Shown here: piece by piece, positions 1-11,849 of the stretch
How the letters are laid out: every line of letters starts with the position of its first letter
Numbering within the stretch: the stretch's first letter is position 1
Assembly (NCBI GenBank): GCA_007922195.1
Contig: ML682038.1
Span: 2,443,445-2,507,444 of the forward strand
DNA length: 64,000 bases
From: Podocnemis expansa
Taxonomy: Eukaryota; Chordata; Testudines; Podocnemididae
Direction of reading: 5' to 3'
Notes under the pieces: generated by a model
Databases searched by the model: none
What the model was told of the DNA's origin: nothing
Seen by the model: the letters and a program-made list of their open reading frames with translations, nothing else
Position numbers and translations under genes: made by a program

Positions 1-1815
1 AGGATGGGACTACACATGGGGAACAAGCAGTCAAATTACCTGTTACTTGCCACATGTGTCAACAAACTGTTCTATCACTGGATGTCTCTGAAGCCACATA
101 TTGCCAGTAATGTTATGTAAGTATTATTAAAGTGTCTGATGCCTTCGTTTCTCCCAGGTATGTGTCCTCGGTGCATGGTCAAAGAATGGAAGGGCAGCCA
201 TTTACCTTGTTCATCCTATTTCAAACACTCCGTAAACATGGTGTCAAAGGGCTTTCACAAAGGGAATGCAGAAGTGAAGAAAGGGTTCTTGACATTATTG
301 GGAAGATCATGGAAAAGGAAGATATGCTTCGTCCTGCGCATCTTGTACTCTGAGACTTGGGGAGTAAAATATTGCATGGATTTCTGTTGGGTTTGCTGAA
401 TTGTTCATGCTGGGAAAAAAGATCCACGTATGTCAATTTTTCATTCTGGCATTTTCTAAACAAAAGAGTTGGATTTTCCAGTTCAAAATGGACCTTACAT
501 TTAGGAATTTCCTTCAGACTTTTATTTGTTTAGTAAAATATTTTTTTAAAAAAAAATACTCAAATTTGAAATGAAACATTTCATTTTGGATTGGATGAAA
601 CACTTTATTCCACTCACTTCATTTGATGTAATTTCTATAAATTTCATTTTTGGTTTGACACAATACAATTTTCCCCCAGTGTATTTCAGAATTGCCAGCA
701 AACTGCAAAGTTTACTATGCATACAGCTTTATTTACAGAACACCTGTTAAAATCTGATCTTCCTATCCACCAAGTGATTTAGGGTGGGTAGTTCCCCATG
801 CTATGTGACAGATTAACTCTAAAAGCAGTTTAGTAATCCCAATTTTCTGCCAGCTTTCTTCTACATGTGACCAAGAAAAAGGAAGAATGAACATTGCCCT
901 GGCAGAATGGCTGCAACTGCAGACTCTGTAGTCATGTGTACATCAGTTGTTTTGGGGAAATCTCTTGCCATTGCACTCCATTAGTAGTGGCTAGTGCTAT
1001 CGGGCCACTGATGTGTCCAAAAGTCTCATTATTTTAGACCACACAGCAGTAAAAACCATTGTTATGCTGTTTCCATTTGTAAAGGGAAAGATTTCCCCCA
1101 AAACACTAGAAACAGCGTGAGACATGATAAGCTATGACCTTTTGACAAAGCCATGAGGTATCTCACTAGGAGTGATGTTAGCGTCAGTTACGTCATTCCA
1201 TTGAGCTGCCTGTGTAGGGCAATGGGGCTGCAACCTCTCTGACTGAAGAGTGCAAATGCCAGAAAAAAATTCTGTGTGAAGACTAATGAGCGACTGCTGG
1301 GGTTTATTTGCCAGCATATTCATGGAGACTCTGATGCTGTATTCATCCATCTCTAATTCAGGGTAACACAACATCTCCCCTGAAGGTGGAATTTTCTTGC
1401 TCTATATATTCACATGGAACAAGCCATTTGTTATTCACCTGTTACATGGTGAAACTGTGCTCAGCTCTGTGCAGAACAAGGACTAGAGAAGGTTGCCACC
1501 CAGCCAGCTCATCCTGTATTGTGTTTAAAAGAGGTTATCTCAGGCCCAGCCAGGAATAAGAAGTTAATAAACCCTTACTGCCTGTTATAACATTAAATAG
1601 TTAAGAGTGGCCATGGTATTAAGTCACATTATTGCTGACGTACTCCCATTATAACAACCATCATTAAATATCTTTTCAATTTTTCATAAAAGATGCAGAA
1701 AAAGGAGAAAATCTGTAAAAACAGTTGAAATGTAAAGTATTAAGGAAACCTTTGCTTTTAATTGCATTCCCTTTCACTGTAGAGGCTTTTTAATATAGAG
1801 AACACTGTATGACAG
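1..1815. other. Unassigned AT-rich non-coding DNA
   Basis: I see no repeat family, RNA gene or credible exon here. The reading frames are short (60-86 codons), overlap each other on both strands and show no recognisable domain. It is probably old intergenic or intronic DNA. Confidence 0.5.
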
Positions 1816-2754
1816 TGTAACCTTTCTGCCAGGACAAGCTGGCAGAACAAGGGCTGGGTTCTATACCTCGGCATTTCCAAATAATGTTACAGCACCAACT
1901 GGCTCAAGCCCCCGTCCAGTCTTCTGAGAAATCATGCACTATTCCCTGGGCACCCCAAAGGGGTAATGCTTCCCTGCTAGCAAGCACAAGTCTGAGTGTG
2001 GTATACAGAACTTTTAATAGTAATAAAAGTAGAATGTAAGAAGCCCAATAACAAAAATCACCACTGACCTGGAGAATCAGCGCAGAACAGGTTCCAAACA
2101 TGATCCCACACAGCATAACAGAACATGTGATCTCAATAGCAAACCCAGCACTGATCTGGAGAATCAGTGCAAAACAGGTTCCCAAAAAACCCAGGGCATG
2201 TAGGAAATGTCTTTCATGCCAGCTGTCCGCCAGCTCTGCCCACTGGTCACTCACATCCAACCCTCCACTGGCCGGTCTCACCATCTGGTCACTTATGCAC
2301 CACTCTCACCATCTGCCGGCTCAACCTGCTAGTCACTCATGCTTCGCTCTCACCATCCACTGGCTCCACCCACTGGTCACTTATTCCATCGCTGCTCCTC
2401 TTCAGTGATTTCAGATCAGAGAGAGAATTTTCCTTTTCAGTGATTTCAGCTCCAAGAGTGTCTCTTCCAGTGATTTCAGCTCTTATACCTTACGTAGCTG
2501 CAAACAGCTTCTCCCATTAAAATAACAAAATAAAGGCTTCACAGGAAACCTCACAGTGGGGCACGGGGGCAAAGCGGAACTTCAGGAATAGCTCTAGAGT
2601 GAGGTAATGCTAAACTCCCACTGCTGTCTTTACTTCACCAGGCTAGACGGAGACGGTGACCCCACATTTAATATTCTTTTTGCTAAGGGTAGCTTTTATC
2701 CTTTGACCCACCTAAACAGAGTTTGAACAAGGGGAGAGCAACAAGGGGGATGTC

Positions 2755-3324
2755 ATGGTGAGTGTCTGCTATAGACCACCAGATCAGAAGGAGGAGGTGG
2801 ATGAGGCATTCTATAGACAACTGGCAGAAGTTTCCAGATCACATGCCCTGGTTCTCATGGGGGACTTCAATTACCCTGACATCTGCTGGGCGGCTAATAC
2901 AGCAGTGCACAGGCAATCCAGGGAGTTTTTGGAGAGGGTTGAGGACAACTTCCTGGTACAAATGCTGGAGGAAACAACTAGGGGCCTTGCACCTCTCGAC
3001 CTGCTGCTCACAAATAGAGAAGAATTGATCAGAGAAGTAGAAGTGAATGGCAACCTGGGTAGCAGTGACCATGAGATGATTGAGTTCAAGATGCTGATTA
3101 AAGGAAGGAAGGAAAGAAGCAAAACACAGAGCCTGGACTTCAGAAAAGCAGATTTTGGCTCCCTCAGGAAACTGATAGGCAGGATCCCTTGGGAGGCTGA
3201 TCTGAAGGGGAAATGTGTCCAAGAGAGTTGGCTGCATTTTAAAGACACCCTATTAAGGGCACAGGAAGATACCATTCTGATAAAGAAAGTACAGCAAATG
3301 TGGAAGGCGCCCAGAGTGTCTTAA
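2755..3324 (+). pseudogene. CR1 ORF2 fragment: APE-type endonuclease, C-terminal half
   Basis: This is 189 open codons of the apurinic-like endonuclease that nicks target DNA for CR1 insertion. Visible motifs are VCYRPP near residue 4, GDFNYPDICW near 37, LDLLLTN near 81 and the catalytic SSDHEMIEF near 103. These are the D…N, L-T-N and S-D-H signatures of the exonuclease-endonuclease-phosphatase fold. The N-terminal part of the domain, including the catalytic glutamate region, is missing through 5' truncation, so the apparent start Met is not the native start. The frame ends in TAA where the linker to the reverse transcriptase should continue, so the enzyme is broken. Confidence 0.88.
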
Positions 3325-3339
3325 CAGAGAGCTCTGCAC

Positions 3340-5201
3340 TGAGCTGAAGCATAAAAAGGAAGCTTACAGGAAGTGGAAGCTAAGACAGATGACTAAGGAG
3401 GCATATAAAGACATTGCTTGGGACTGCAGGGATAAAATCAGAAAGGCCAAAGGACAAATGGAGTTGTGGCTAGCAAGGGATGTGAAGGATAACAGGAAGG
3501 GGTTCTATAAGTATATCAATAACAAGAAGAGGATCAGGGATGGTGTAGGTCCCTTACTGAATGGGGCAGTTATCCTCATGACAGAGGATGAGGAAAAAGC
3601 TGAAGTGCTCAATGCTTTTTTTTACTTCAGTTTTCACAGGCAGGGTCAGCTCCCAGCCCACTACACGAGGCATGGTAGATTGGAGAGAAGAAGAGAGGCC
3701 CTTGGTGATGGAAGATCAGGTTAGGTCTACTTAAAGAAGCTAGATGGGCACAAGTCCATGGGGCCAGATGAACTTCATCCGAGGGTGCTGAGGGAGCTGG
3801 CTGATGAGATAGCAGTACCATTGGCCATTATCTTTGAAAACTCATGCGAATGGGGGAGGTGACAGAGGACTGGAAAAAAGCAAATATAGTGCTGATCTTC
3901 AAGAAAGGCAAAAAGGAGGATCCAGGGAATTACAGACCTGTCAGCCTCACCTCAATCCCCGGAAAAATTATGGATCAGGTTCTCAAAGAATCCATCCTGA
4001 AACACTTGGAGGAAAATAGAGTGATCAGGAACAGTCAGCATGGATTCACCAAGGGTAAATCATGCCTGACCAACCTCATCACCTTCTATGATGACATGAC
4101 TGGATTTGTGGATGTGAGAAGAGCCACTGATGTGATATACCTCGACTTTAGCAAGGCTTTTGATAGCTTCCCACAGCATTCTCATTGGCAAATTAAGGAA
4201 GTATGGGTTGGATGCGTGGACTGTAAGGTGGATAGAAAACTGGCTAGATCAACAGTTTCAGCGTAGGAATCAATGGCTCCATGTCAAGTCAGCAACCAGT
4301 AATGAGTGGTGTGCCCCAGGGGTCGGTCCCGGGGCCAGTTCTGTTCAACATCTTCATCAATGAGCTGGATGATGGGATAGACTGCACACTTAGTAAGTTT
4401 GCAGATGATACCAAACTGCGGGGAATGGTAGACACCCTGGAGGGCAGGGATAGGATTCAGGGAGACCTAGACAAATTGGAGCAGTGGACCAATAGAAATC
4501 TCATGAGGTTCAACAAGGACAAGTGCAAAATCCTGCACTTGGTATGAAAAAACCCCATGTACTGCTACAGGCTGGGGAGTGATCAGCTAAATAGTAGCAC
4601 TGGAGAAAAGGACCTGGGAGTCATGGTAGATGGGAAGCTGGATATGAGTCAGCAGTGTGCTCTTGCTGCCAAAAAGGCCAATGGCATACTGGGCTGCATC
4701 AGAAGAAGTGTTGCCAGCAGATCAAAGGATGTGATCGTTCCCCTCTATTCGGCACTGGTGAGGCCACATCTGGAATACTGTATCCAGTTTTGGGCTCCCC
4801 ACTACAAAAAGGATGTGGACAAATTAGAAACAGTCCAGCAGAGGGCAACAAAAATGATCAAAGGCCTGGGGCACAAGCCCTATGAAGAAAGACTAAAGGA
4901 ACTAGGCTTATTTAGCCTGCAGAAGAGAAGAATGAGGGGGGATTTGATAGCAATCTTCAACTACCTGAAGGGATGCTCCAAGGAGGATGGAGCTCAACTG
5001 TTCTCAGTAGTAACAGAAGACAGAATGAGGAGCAATGGTTTCAAGTTACAGCTGGGGCAGTCCAGACTGGATATTAGGAAAAACTTTCTTACTAGGCGAG
5101 TAGTGAAGCATTGGAATAAACTACCTAGAGAAGTGGTGGAATCTCCATCTTTGGAGGTGTTCAAGGCCCAGCTGGACAAAACCCTGGCTGGGATAATCTA
5201 G
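3340..5201 (+). pseudogene. CR1 ORF2 fragment: linker and reverse transcriptase, frameshifted
   Basis: This continues the endonuclease fragment through the linker (3389-3724) into the reverse transcriptase (3844-5201). RT motifs seen are the fingers segment [20 protein letters not shown], palm A in [19 protein letters not shown], and the catalytic FADD near 4400. Compared with the copy at 22280-23740 there is a small deletion around 4170 that shifts frame, a region of lost homology near 3640-3730, and an in-frame TGA at 4545-4547 before the last 214 codons. These are separate lesions, so the gene is a pseudogene. The C-terminal thumb-like region ends at a stop at 5199-5201, matching the other copy. 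Confidence 0.9.
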
Positions 5202-5515
5202 TGGGAGTGGTCCTGCTTTTTTGGCAGAGGATTGGACTAGATGACTTCGTGGGGTCCCTTCCAACCCTATGATTCTATGATTCTAAGCAAGAGAGTAGTA
5301 TATTACAAAAGAGTATTTCATGTTTTTCTTCAGTAGAATTACAGATATTGACAGATTGTGATCAGATCAACCCAAATACCATTACCCATATTGCCTTGAA
5401 CCCATAGTGTGACTATGCTAATATGTGCTTTGTGCTCATGCAAATACAAAACCCATGCAGATTAGTTGCCCCCCCCTTAGAAGCTGCTATGCACAGCATC
5501 TAAACCTGCCTTACA

Positions 5516-6069
5516 TCAGTCTTTTAGATAATATTAAAGAAATAATTAACTGTTTTGTAAGGATGGAGGGGAAGGAGAAAAAGTTCACTTAGTCTGGAGT
5601 TTTAGTTAGTGTTGTCTGATCTTGCTTCTGTTAAGACAAAACAAGGCAAACATACAAAAGGAAGAGAAAAGATTAACAAATATAGCATCTGTCTTTGATA
5701 CTGACTCTCACTGGAAACCTCACTTCTGGAGATAGATGGGCCCAACACACAGCTTCTATAAGACCTGGCAAACTTGTACTAGTGTCAGACTGTTCCCTTC
5801 CAGGCATTTCTTTTAGCTGCCTCTGTGGTCACAGGTTCATAGCTAGGTTGCAAAACAAAGGAGTTGTCTTGGCTGGCTAAGGCAGACTCTTACTGGAAGT
5901 CAAAAAGCAAGGGAAAGAGGAAAGAAGATAAATAGGGTAAGGAAGGAAAATGATGCATGTGGAAGGGAATTACAGCAAAAATCCACATCTCACACACAAG
6001 ATTTAACTGCAACTAGTTAAGTATCTCATTAGTACATGCTTTCTGGCTGGTCAGGTCAGAATGTCTTTC
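5516..6069. other. Unassigned non-coding DNA
   Basis: This lies between LTR copy 1 and a CR1 tail. I see nothing in it beyond short chance frames. Confidence 0.5.
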
Positions 6070-6145
6070 AGGTTCATATAATCATAGAAGACTGGGGTTT
6101 TGGAGGGACTTTGGGAGGTTATCTAGTCCAATCTCTGTCCAATGG
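6070..6145 (-). mobile_element. CR1 3'-end fragment
   Basis: The + strand reads 'ataatcatagaagactgggg…ggttatctagtccaat', the reverse complement of a CR1 3' end (attggactagataacc … ccaa … tatgattat). Only the terminal ~75 bp is recognisable, as is common for severely 5'-truncated CR1 copies. Confidence 0.7.
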
Positions 6146-6522
6146 TCCCATCATGGTATATTCTGGCATCTCAGAAGGCAACGGGGATGGGATCCATGAA
6201 GATAAAACTGGCTCTTTCCAGCCAATGTATCCTACTTAGTCCCATTTAGTGATCACAGATAGACAACATCAAAGAAGAGGTGGCAACCTTATCCCATTAC
6301 AATTAACCAATTAAAACACTTCTCATTGATTTTTACCATAAACATTTCCTTCTGTTTCTAGACTCTTTTGGCTAATTGTCATGCAGCCTGCGACTTTACC
6401 AGCCTCCTTGCCGACCCCTTACTAAGTTTCTAGTAAACAGTACAATTTGTACCAATCTATTTTCAGCTTTTACTGAATTTGATAAACAATTTTATGTAGC
6501 AAACTGATTTGGACTTTTCTTA

Positions 6523-7763
6523 TGTAACCCTTCTGCCAGGGCAGGCTGGCAGCACAAGGGCTGGGTTCTATATCTAGGGGTTTCCCAATGACACACCACC
6601 AACAACCGGCTCAAGCCCCCACCCAGATTGCTGGGAATCCTGCACTGTTCCCTGGGCACTCCAAAGGGGGTAAGGCTTCCCCACTCTCAAGCATGAGTCT
6701 GAGTTTAGTAAACAGAACTTTTAATAGTAGTAAAACAAAAATGCAAAAGGCCAAATAACAGAGATCAGCACTAATCTAGGAAAATTAGTACAGAGTGAAG
6801 TTCCCAACAACCCACACCACAAAACAGAACATACAAACTTAATGGCAGAACTGACATTGATCTGGAGAGTCAGTGCTAACTAGGCTCCCAACCAACCCTA
6901 GGGTACGTAGGGAGTGTCTTTCATGCCAGCTGTCTGGTAACACCATCTACTGGTCACTTACTCCGTCCTCTAGAACCGATTTTCAGCTCTTCCTGCTGTC
7001 CGCTGGCACTGCCCTTTGGTCACTTTGTGCCACCCAGCTCATCGCTGGCCACTCTCACCGTCCACTGGCTCCACTCACTGTCCGCTGGCTCTGCCCTCTG
7101 TGTCCCTCATGCCACCCAGCTTGCTGCTGGCCACTCTTACCATCCACTGGCTCCATCCACTGTCTGCCACTTCTGCCCTCTCGTGTCGCCCAGCTCGCTG
7201 CTGGTTGCTCTCACCATCCGCCAGCTCCACTTGCTGGTCACCCCATCACTGCTCCTCTTCAGCTCAGAGAGAGAAGAACTTTCTAGTGAGCTCAGTGATT
7301 CCAGCTCTCTTAGTCTTTAAGCAGGTGTTAATCAGCTACTTCCATAACAGAGAACAGAAGAAGCAATGAGGAGAGGCAACTGCCTCAAGCATTGCTTCAG
7401 CAGAAACAATGCTACCCCCCCACTCTTCTACAACTCTTTCAGACTGAAACATGCAGTCACCTTTTCTACAAGCCTCTTTTTAACTGAGGGTAGTTTCTAC
7501 CCCTTAACTAACCCAGACAGATTTGAAACAAGAGAGTAGCAGTCCACACAAGGACAGTATTTCATATTTCCCCTCAGTAGAATTACAGATATTGATAGAT
7601 TTGTGAGCAGACTAACCCCAAATACCATTACCCACTATGCCCTGCACCCAGGATGCTAATCAGTTAATTGTGTTCTTTGTATCCATGCTAATACAGGACC
7701 CATGCAGATTAGTTGCCCCCACCTTCAGAAGCTGTTAAGCACTGCTTCTAAGCCTGCCTTACA
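6523..7763 (+). mobile_element. Solo LTR (family A, copy 2), uninterrupted
   Basis: This 1,241-bp element begins TGTAACCCTT and ends CTTACA. It is flanked by a perfect 4-bp duplication, CTTA (6519-6522 and 7764-7767). It matches the split copy at 1816-5515 from end to end. No gag, pol or env lies next to it, so it is a solo LTR left by recombination. The 4-bp duplication suggests a gammaretrovirus-like (ERV1) origin; this is inference. Frames at 6873-7369 are the expanded repeat inside the LTR, not genes. Confidence 0.8.
7026..7245. repeat. Minisatellite-like array inside the LTR
   Basis: About two and a half imperfect units of roughly 75-90 bp, each running 'gccacccagct(c/t)…gctgctggccactctcaccatccactggctcc…ctgccctct'. 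Copy 1 of the LTR has related but differently arranged units near 2220-2385. Confidence 0.6.
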
Positions 7764-8282
7764 CTTACCTTGGACAATTTAATGTACAGCCCTCTGCACA
7801 AAGTAGCTAAGACAGCAAACAATGTATTGGACACTGACCAGGATTCATGGCACAGCAGTTTATTTTTTTAATGGATGAATGATAGTATTTCTTATTAAGA
7901 CTAATAGACTGCATGAAAGATGGATGTTTCTGAAGAAGCATTTAACCAAGAAAAAGCTGAAATTGTGCACAGGGATCAAGATGGAGCTCTAGGATTAGAG
8001 GAAAGAATGACAAAATGCACCAGGGCAAGAAGACCAGAAAGAAGGGGGCTATGGGAGAAACAGAGAAAGGAGAACACAGACACAGGCCAGAGTAGTGTGC
8101 TCCAACAGCTTGAAAGTGAGGCCAAGGATCTTCCAACTTGCTGAAGAAAGCAAAAGGAAGCAGTAGTGACATTGAAGAGAAGGGTGACTTTTGTATATTA
8201 ATTGGTCTGGGTCTGCGATGATTTGAATGCCTTGTTGGGAAATTCCTTCTTCCTTTGTATTAAACCTATTTGATTGCGTGGC
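7764..8282. other. Unassigned non-coding DNA
   Basis: A 74-codon frame at 7920-8144 is rich in charged residues but has no recognisable motif, splice context or homologue that I know. I do not call it a gene. Confidence 0.45.
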
Positions 8283-8465
8283 TTAGAGGATTGCACAGAG
8301 AACTGGGATTTAGGAGATGTAATTTCTGTTCCTGGCACTGCCAGTGGCTGGTAGGATAATCTGGGGAAGTTTCCTCTCTGTCCTGTGTTTTGGTTTCTCT
8401 TGTAAAATGGGGTAGCTGATCTTCTTTGCAAAACTTTGAGTTCTAATGATAAGAGCCACATATAA
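8283..8465 (+). mobile_element. MIR-type SINE
   Basis: The order is that of a MIR core-SINE: 'aactgggatttaggagatgtaatttctgttcctggcactgcca', then 'gtttcctctctg…tgttttggtttctcttgtaaaatggggtagctgatctt', then 'ctttgcaaaactttgagttctaatgataa'. It is old and diverged; identification is by recall of the consensus. Confidence 0.7.
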
Positions 8466-8512
8466 TTGTTATTAAACATGATTTTCATCCTTTATCTGCT
8501 ATAATATTTTTA

Positions 8513-8872
8513 GGCCACATCTACACTGTCAGGTCAATCTTTCCAGATCCACTTAGGTGTCAGCTAAGACACACTAAATTTGTCCAGAAATTGACTTAGT
8601 AAAAGTACCTCTTCAAATGGCATAGTGCTGAGTTGATGGGAACACAATAGGTACAGCACAATGAAGAAGTCACTCTGAAGGGGAGTTAGGAAGTCGACAG
8701 GAGTTATGCAACCTACTTTTCATAGCTTGCATAATCCTGTCAACTGCCACCAAATTTTCCCAACAGTGTAAATCAGTCTCTGAGGCTTCCCCATCACACG
8801 TACTGACAACAGAGCCATTGCACGCACCTACATGAATCCACCTGATGTCATAAAAATTTGCATTAGTTTGCA
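8513..8872. mobile_element. Possible old MITE with a GGCCACATCTACACTG end
   Basis: The left end GGCCACATCTACACTG resembles the GGCTATGTCTACAC terminal repeat of the MITEs elsewhere in the window. A matching right end is not clear ('tgcaaatatggcc' near 8865-8882 is the best candidate), so the end coordinate is a guess. Confidence 0.35.
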
Positions 8873-8885
8873 AATATGGCCTGGC

Positions 8886-11849
8886 TGAAGATTCGTCTTG
8901 CTACATACAGAGGTGTATTGGGAGCATGGGGGGGGGTGTCATGAAAATTACATTCTTTTACTTCTAGCGTTGCAACAACAATAGTTATTATCCTTGTTGG
9001 ATCCTGAACAAGGTTTTATTTCAAAGTTGCTTCATAGCGTTGACAACTAGACCAATGGAAATCAATTATTTTATACAGAAGAGTCCATTTTAAGCTTTTG
9101 TGTTCATATTATGTCAAGCGATCTTACTTTATTTTTGTAATAACTGTACATTGATTTCCAGTGACTGTATATCCAGATAAAACTTGAAATAATCCTTAAC
9201 CTTATTGTAGTACTTTCAATATACTTGGCTGCTAAACCTGGTGTGAGAATGCACGCATTTGTTTTTCTAATAGCCTGTCTGGCTAAAATTAAGTCTCCAC
9301 AACTGGACAAAGCTCCTGTAGTTAGAACTGGATTTTTCCATGATTGTGAATGTATCTAATTACTGCACATATCAGCTGCTGCAAGTTACCATGTTACTCC
9401 TTTACATCAAATGAAAATCAAATATTGAGACCTAAAAACCTTCAGGGCATCCCATTAAACTATTTTGTATGGAAATTAGATAAAGTCTGCAGTGGTAACT
9501 AATGCACTCTGGTCTCCCTTCTGACCCTTTGACTGAACTTGAACCAAAATAAAGAAAAACACATGTCTAAAATATGACTCTTGGCTTTTGATTAAACAGT
9601 AAACTGACAGAAGCACAGTTCCTGAGCCTGAGCTAAAAGCAGTTGTTATGATAGTCACAACCCAACATTACGTGGTGGGATATTGCACCCAGAATTATCA
9701 AAGTCAAATTTGTATGTAGAAAAAGGGAGCTTTTTTTCCAAAATCCCCCTTCCTACCATCATTAAATGTAACTGCTCCAATTTTAGCATAGCTTCAGAGA
9801 CTGATTAAACCTCCAATCCCACAAGATAATTAAATAAAATTGCAATAGTGTCCCATTGGATGATACTTTGCAACATTTAGGAGGCCACAGCTATCCTTAC
9901 TCCTTTTCTTTCTCCTCTTCCTGAACAATCTGTAGTATTTCTAAGGTACCTAGCACCTTGGTATATAAGTTGGCCTTGTATGAGGTTGTAATATGAATGA
10001 CCATCCATGGAGTGGCCCATTTGCCAGTTAATTCTACGAAAGACCATTCAAAGAGGTATCTTCATTAGGTCACTCATAATTACCACTGAAGATGTATTAT
10101 GAAAGCTCCCTTGCTGCATTGCTAAAACTATCCAAAATCATGAACAATGTAGTCACTATCAAGGTATCTATAGCTGCAGAAAATCCTCAATGGAGTAATC
10201 TTCATAGGTATTTCACTGAAGAGCATCTAATTAGCAACTCACATAGGGTTACAAAGCCCACCAGAAGAAATGCATTGAGTAGTATGATTAGTTCACAGTT
10301 TGCAAATTCTGCTCAGTGGACACTTGTTTCTTTTGTTATAAATTAATATTAAAACAGCCATTACATTCCTCTCTCTGTTGCCAGTGCCATTAATCCTCTA
10401 ATTTATTATGCTGGCTGACCATTAATCAGAGGTTAGATCTGAAAATATATAGTGAATTAAGAAATAAAGTATAAAATCCAAACTATACCCATGAAGCCAC
10501 TGGGGGTGGGGGGGACAAGAAAAAGTGCACACTTTTGTTATACAGATTTGGGAAATGATGAAGATGCTGCTGTCATTTATGGTTTCCTTCAAAATGGACA
10601 CTTATTTATAAATGAATGGCTTTGTAATAACCCAGTGGCACCTTCATAAATCTTACCAGTGTACAGCAGTCTGTAACTCAGCTGATGAGAAATGTGTTCA
10701 CTCTTTCTGGATTAAAAATAGAAAAACAGAATACAGCAAGTTCATTGGCAGGTTCAGGTGGTCACTTAGTGTATAATAAAATCAGGAAATGAAAGTGCCC
10801 TTTGGCACAGAAAAAGACCACAAGAACCCATTTTTAGAAGATACAAGAAAGCATTTCTTCTGTATGCTAAGTTTTCAGCATTAAAAAAAATTAACTCTAC
10901 CTCTTTTCAATCAACTAAATATTTATTCAAATCTTCAGTTTGTTATTTCTTCATTAACAAGGTTTCCCCTGCTGCTCAGTGGAATATGTGAGTAACTTTG
11001 CAAATGTCAGAAGCACTCAAGTTGAATCAACTAGGGGAAGTGATAACAAGGCTCATAATCAAGTGGAAGCAAAACAGTGGCACATTTCAAACTGAGAAAT
11101 AATAGATCAATACAGGAGGCTCTTTCCCAAGGGATAATGCTACCATTTGTTCTTATTTTGAGATCTCTTTCTACTCACCACATCAAAAGAATAATTTATT
11201 TTAGTTTTAACTTCCAATTTGTAGAGGATTATTTGACTTGTAATCTTCAGACCATTGAACATTATCTTGGAAGGAAATTTTTGTATTTTAAAAATAAATA
11301 AACTGCATTTGAACTAAGGGAGTGTTTAAAAATTATGATTTGATCCTGAGAATCTTGCATTTAGCACATGCACAAGTTCTAATGACATGATATAATTATT
11401 GAGTGTCTTATTAGGAAAATAAGATGATTGCAATGATGGAATTTATTCTGATATAAGGAAAAAGATTGTGCAATCAAACCAAACCTCCCTATCAGATTTT
11501 TTATGAAAATTGCTCTGTTAATCTTGAAACCATTATGTTTTTACATTTAATTCTTCGGATCTATTGGGTGCTTATGGTTCCGTGATTTCATAAGGGACTG
11601 CTATTAAGGTTTCTTTGTAATGTATTTACCACTAATATTATCTCAGGATTCTTTTGCAATGTAATTACTGGCCAATATTAAAGTAAGCATGGACCAATTA
11701 TTTTTTCAAAGTGTTTGCTTCAGAACTACAACCATTGCTTCAGAATTACAACTGTCAGGCCTCTCTCCAGTTCCTGTTTGTTGTTGAGAGTGGATTCTGA
11801 GTCATTCTAGTACTTGTTCATTTCTACACTGGAATGAATTGCATGTGAG
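8886..11849. other. Unassigned AT-rich non-coding DNA (about 3 kb)
   Basis: No transposon ends, LINE motifs or RNA genes were recognised. The longest frame (10092-10346, 84 codons) shows no domain. A 10-bp G run lies at 8930-8940. It may be ancient single-copy sequence. Confidence 0.5.

Larger units (their letters stand above)
2745..5285 (+). mobile_element. CR1 LINE, 5'-truncated, inserted in an LTR
   Basis: This non-LTR retrotransposon keeps the C-terminal part of the endonuclease, the whole reverse transcriptase region and the CR1 3' end: a 'ttggactagatgac' box, 'ccttccaaccctatg', then two or more copies of gattctat without poly-A. The LTR sequence is interrupted here. The bases before it (aacaaggggagagcaac) and after it (gcaagagagtagta) look like an imperfect target duplication of about 12-15 bp. 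The 5' boundary is good to roughly 10 bp. Frameshifts and stops show that it is dead. Confidence 0.9.
1816..5515 (+). mobile_element. Solo LTR (family A, copy 1), split by a CR1 insertion
   Basis: The left part (1816-2744) and right part (5286-5515) together match, in order, the uninterrupted copy at 6523-7763. Both copies begin TGTAACC(T/C)TTCTGCCAGG and end CCTGCCTTACA, so the ends are TG…CA with a short inverted repeat, as in retroviral-type LTRs. Flanking 4-mers are ACAG and TCAG, a 3/4 match to a 4-bp target duplication, which is typical of class I endogenous-retrovirus LTRs. No internal retroviral genes are seen, so this is a solo LTR. The strand follows the TG start. The frames inside it (for example 1904-2284 and 2100-2520) are not genes. 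Confidence 0.72.

Noticed and set aside
6873..7369. Three overlapping frames up to 137 codons
   Set aside because: They follow the minisatellite-like array of a solo LTR, in different frames of the same repeat.
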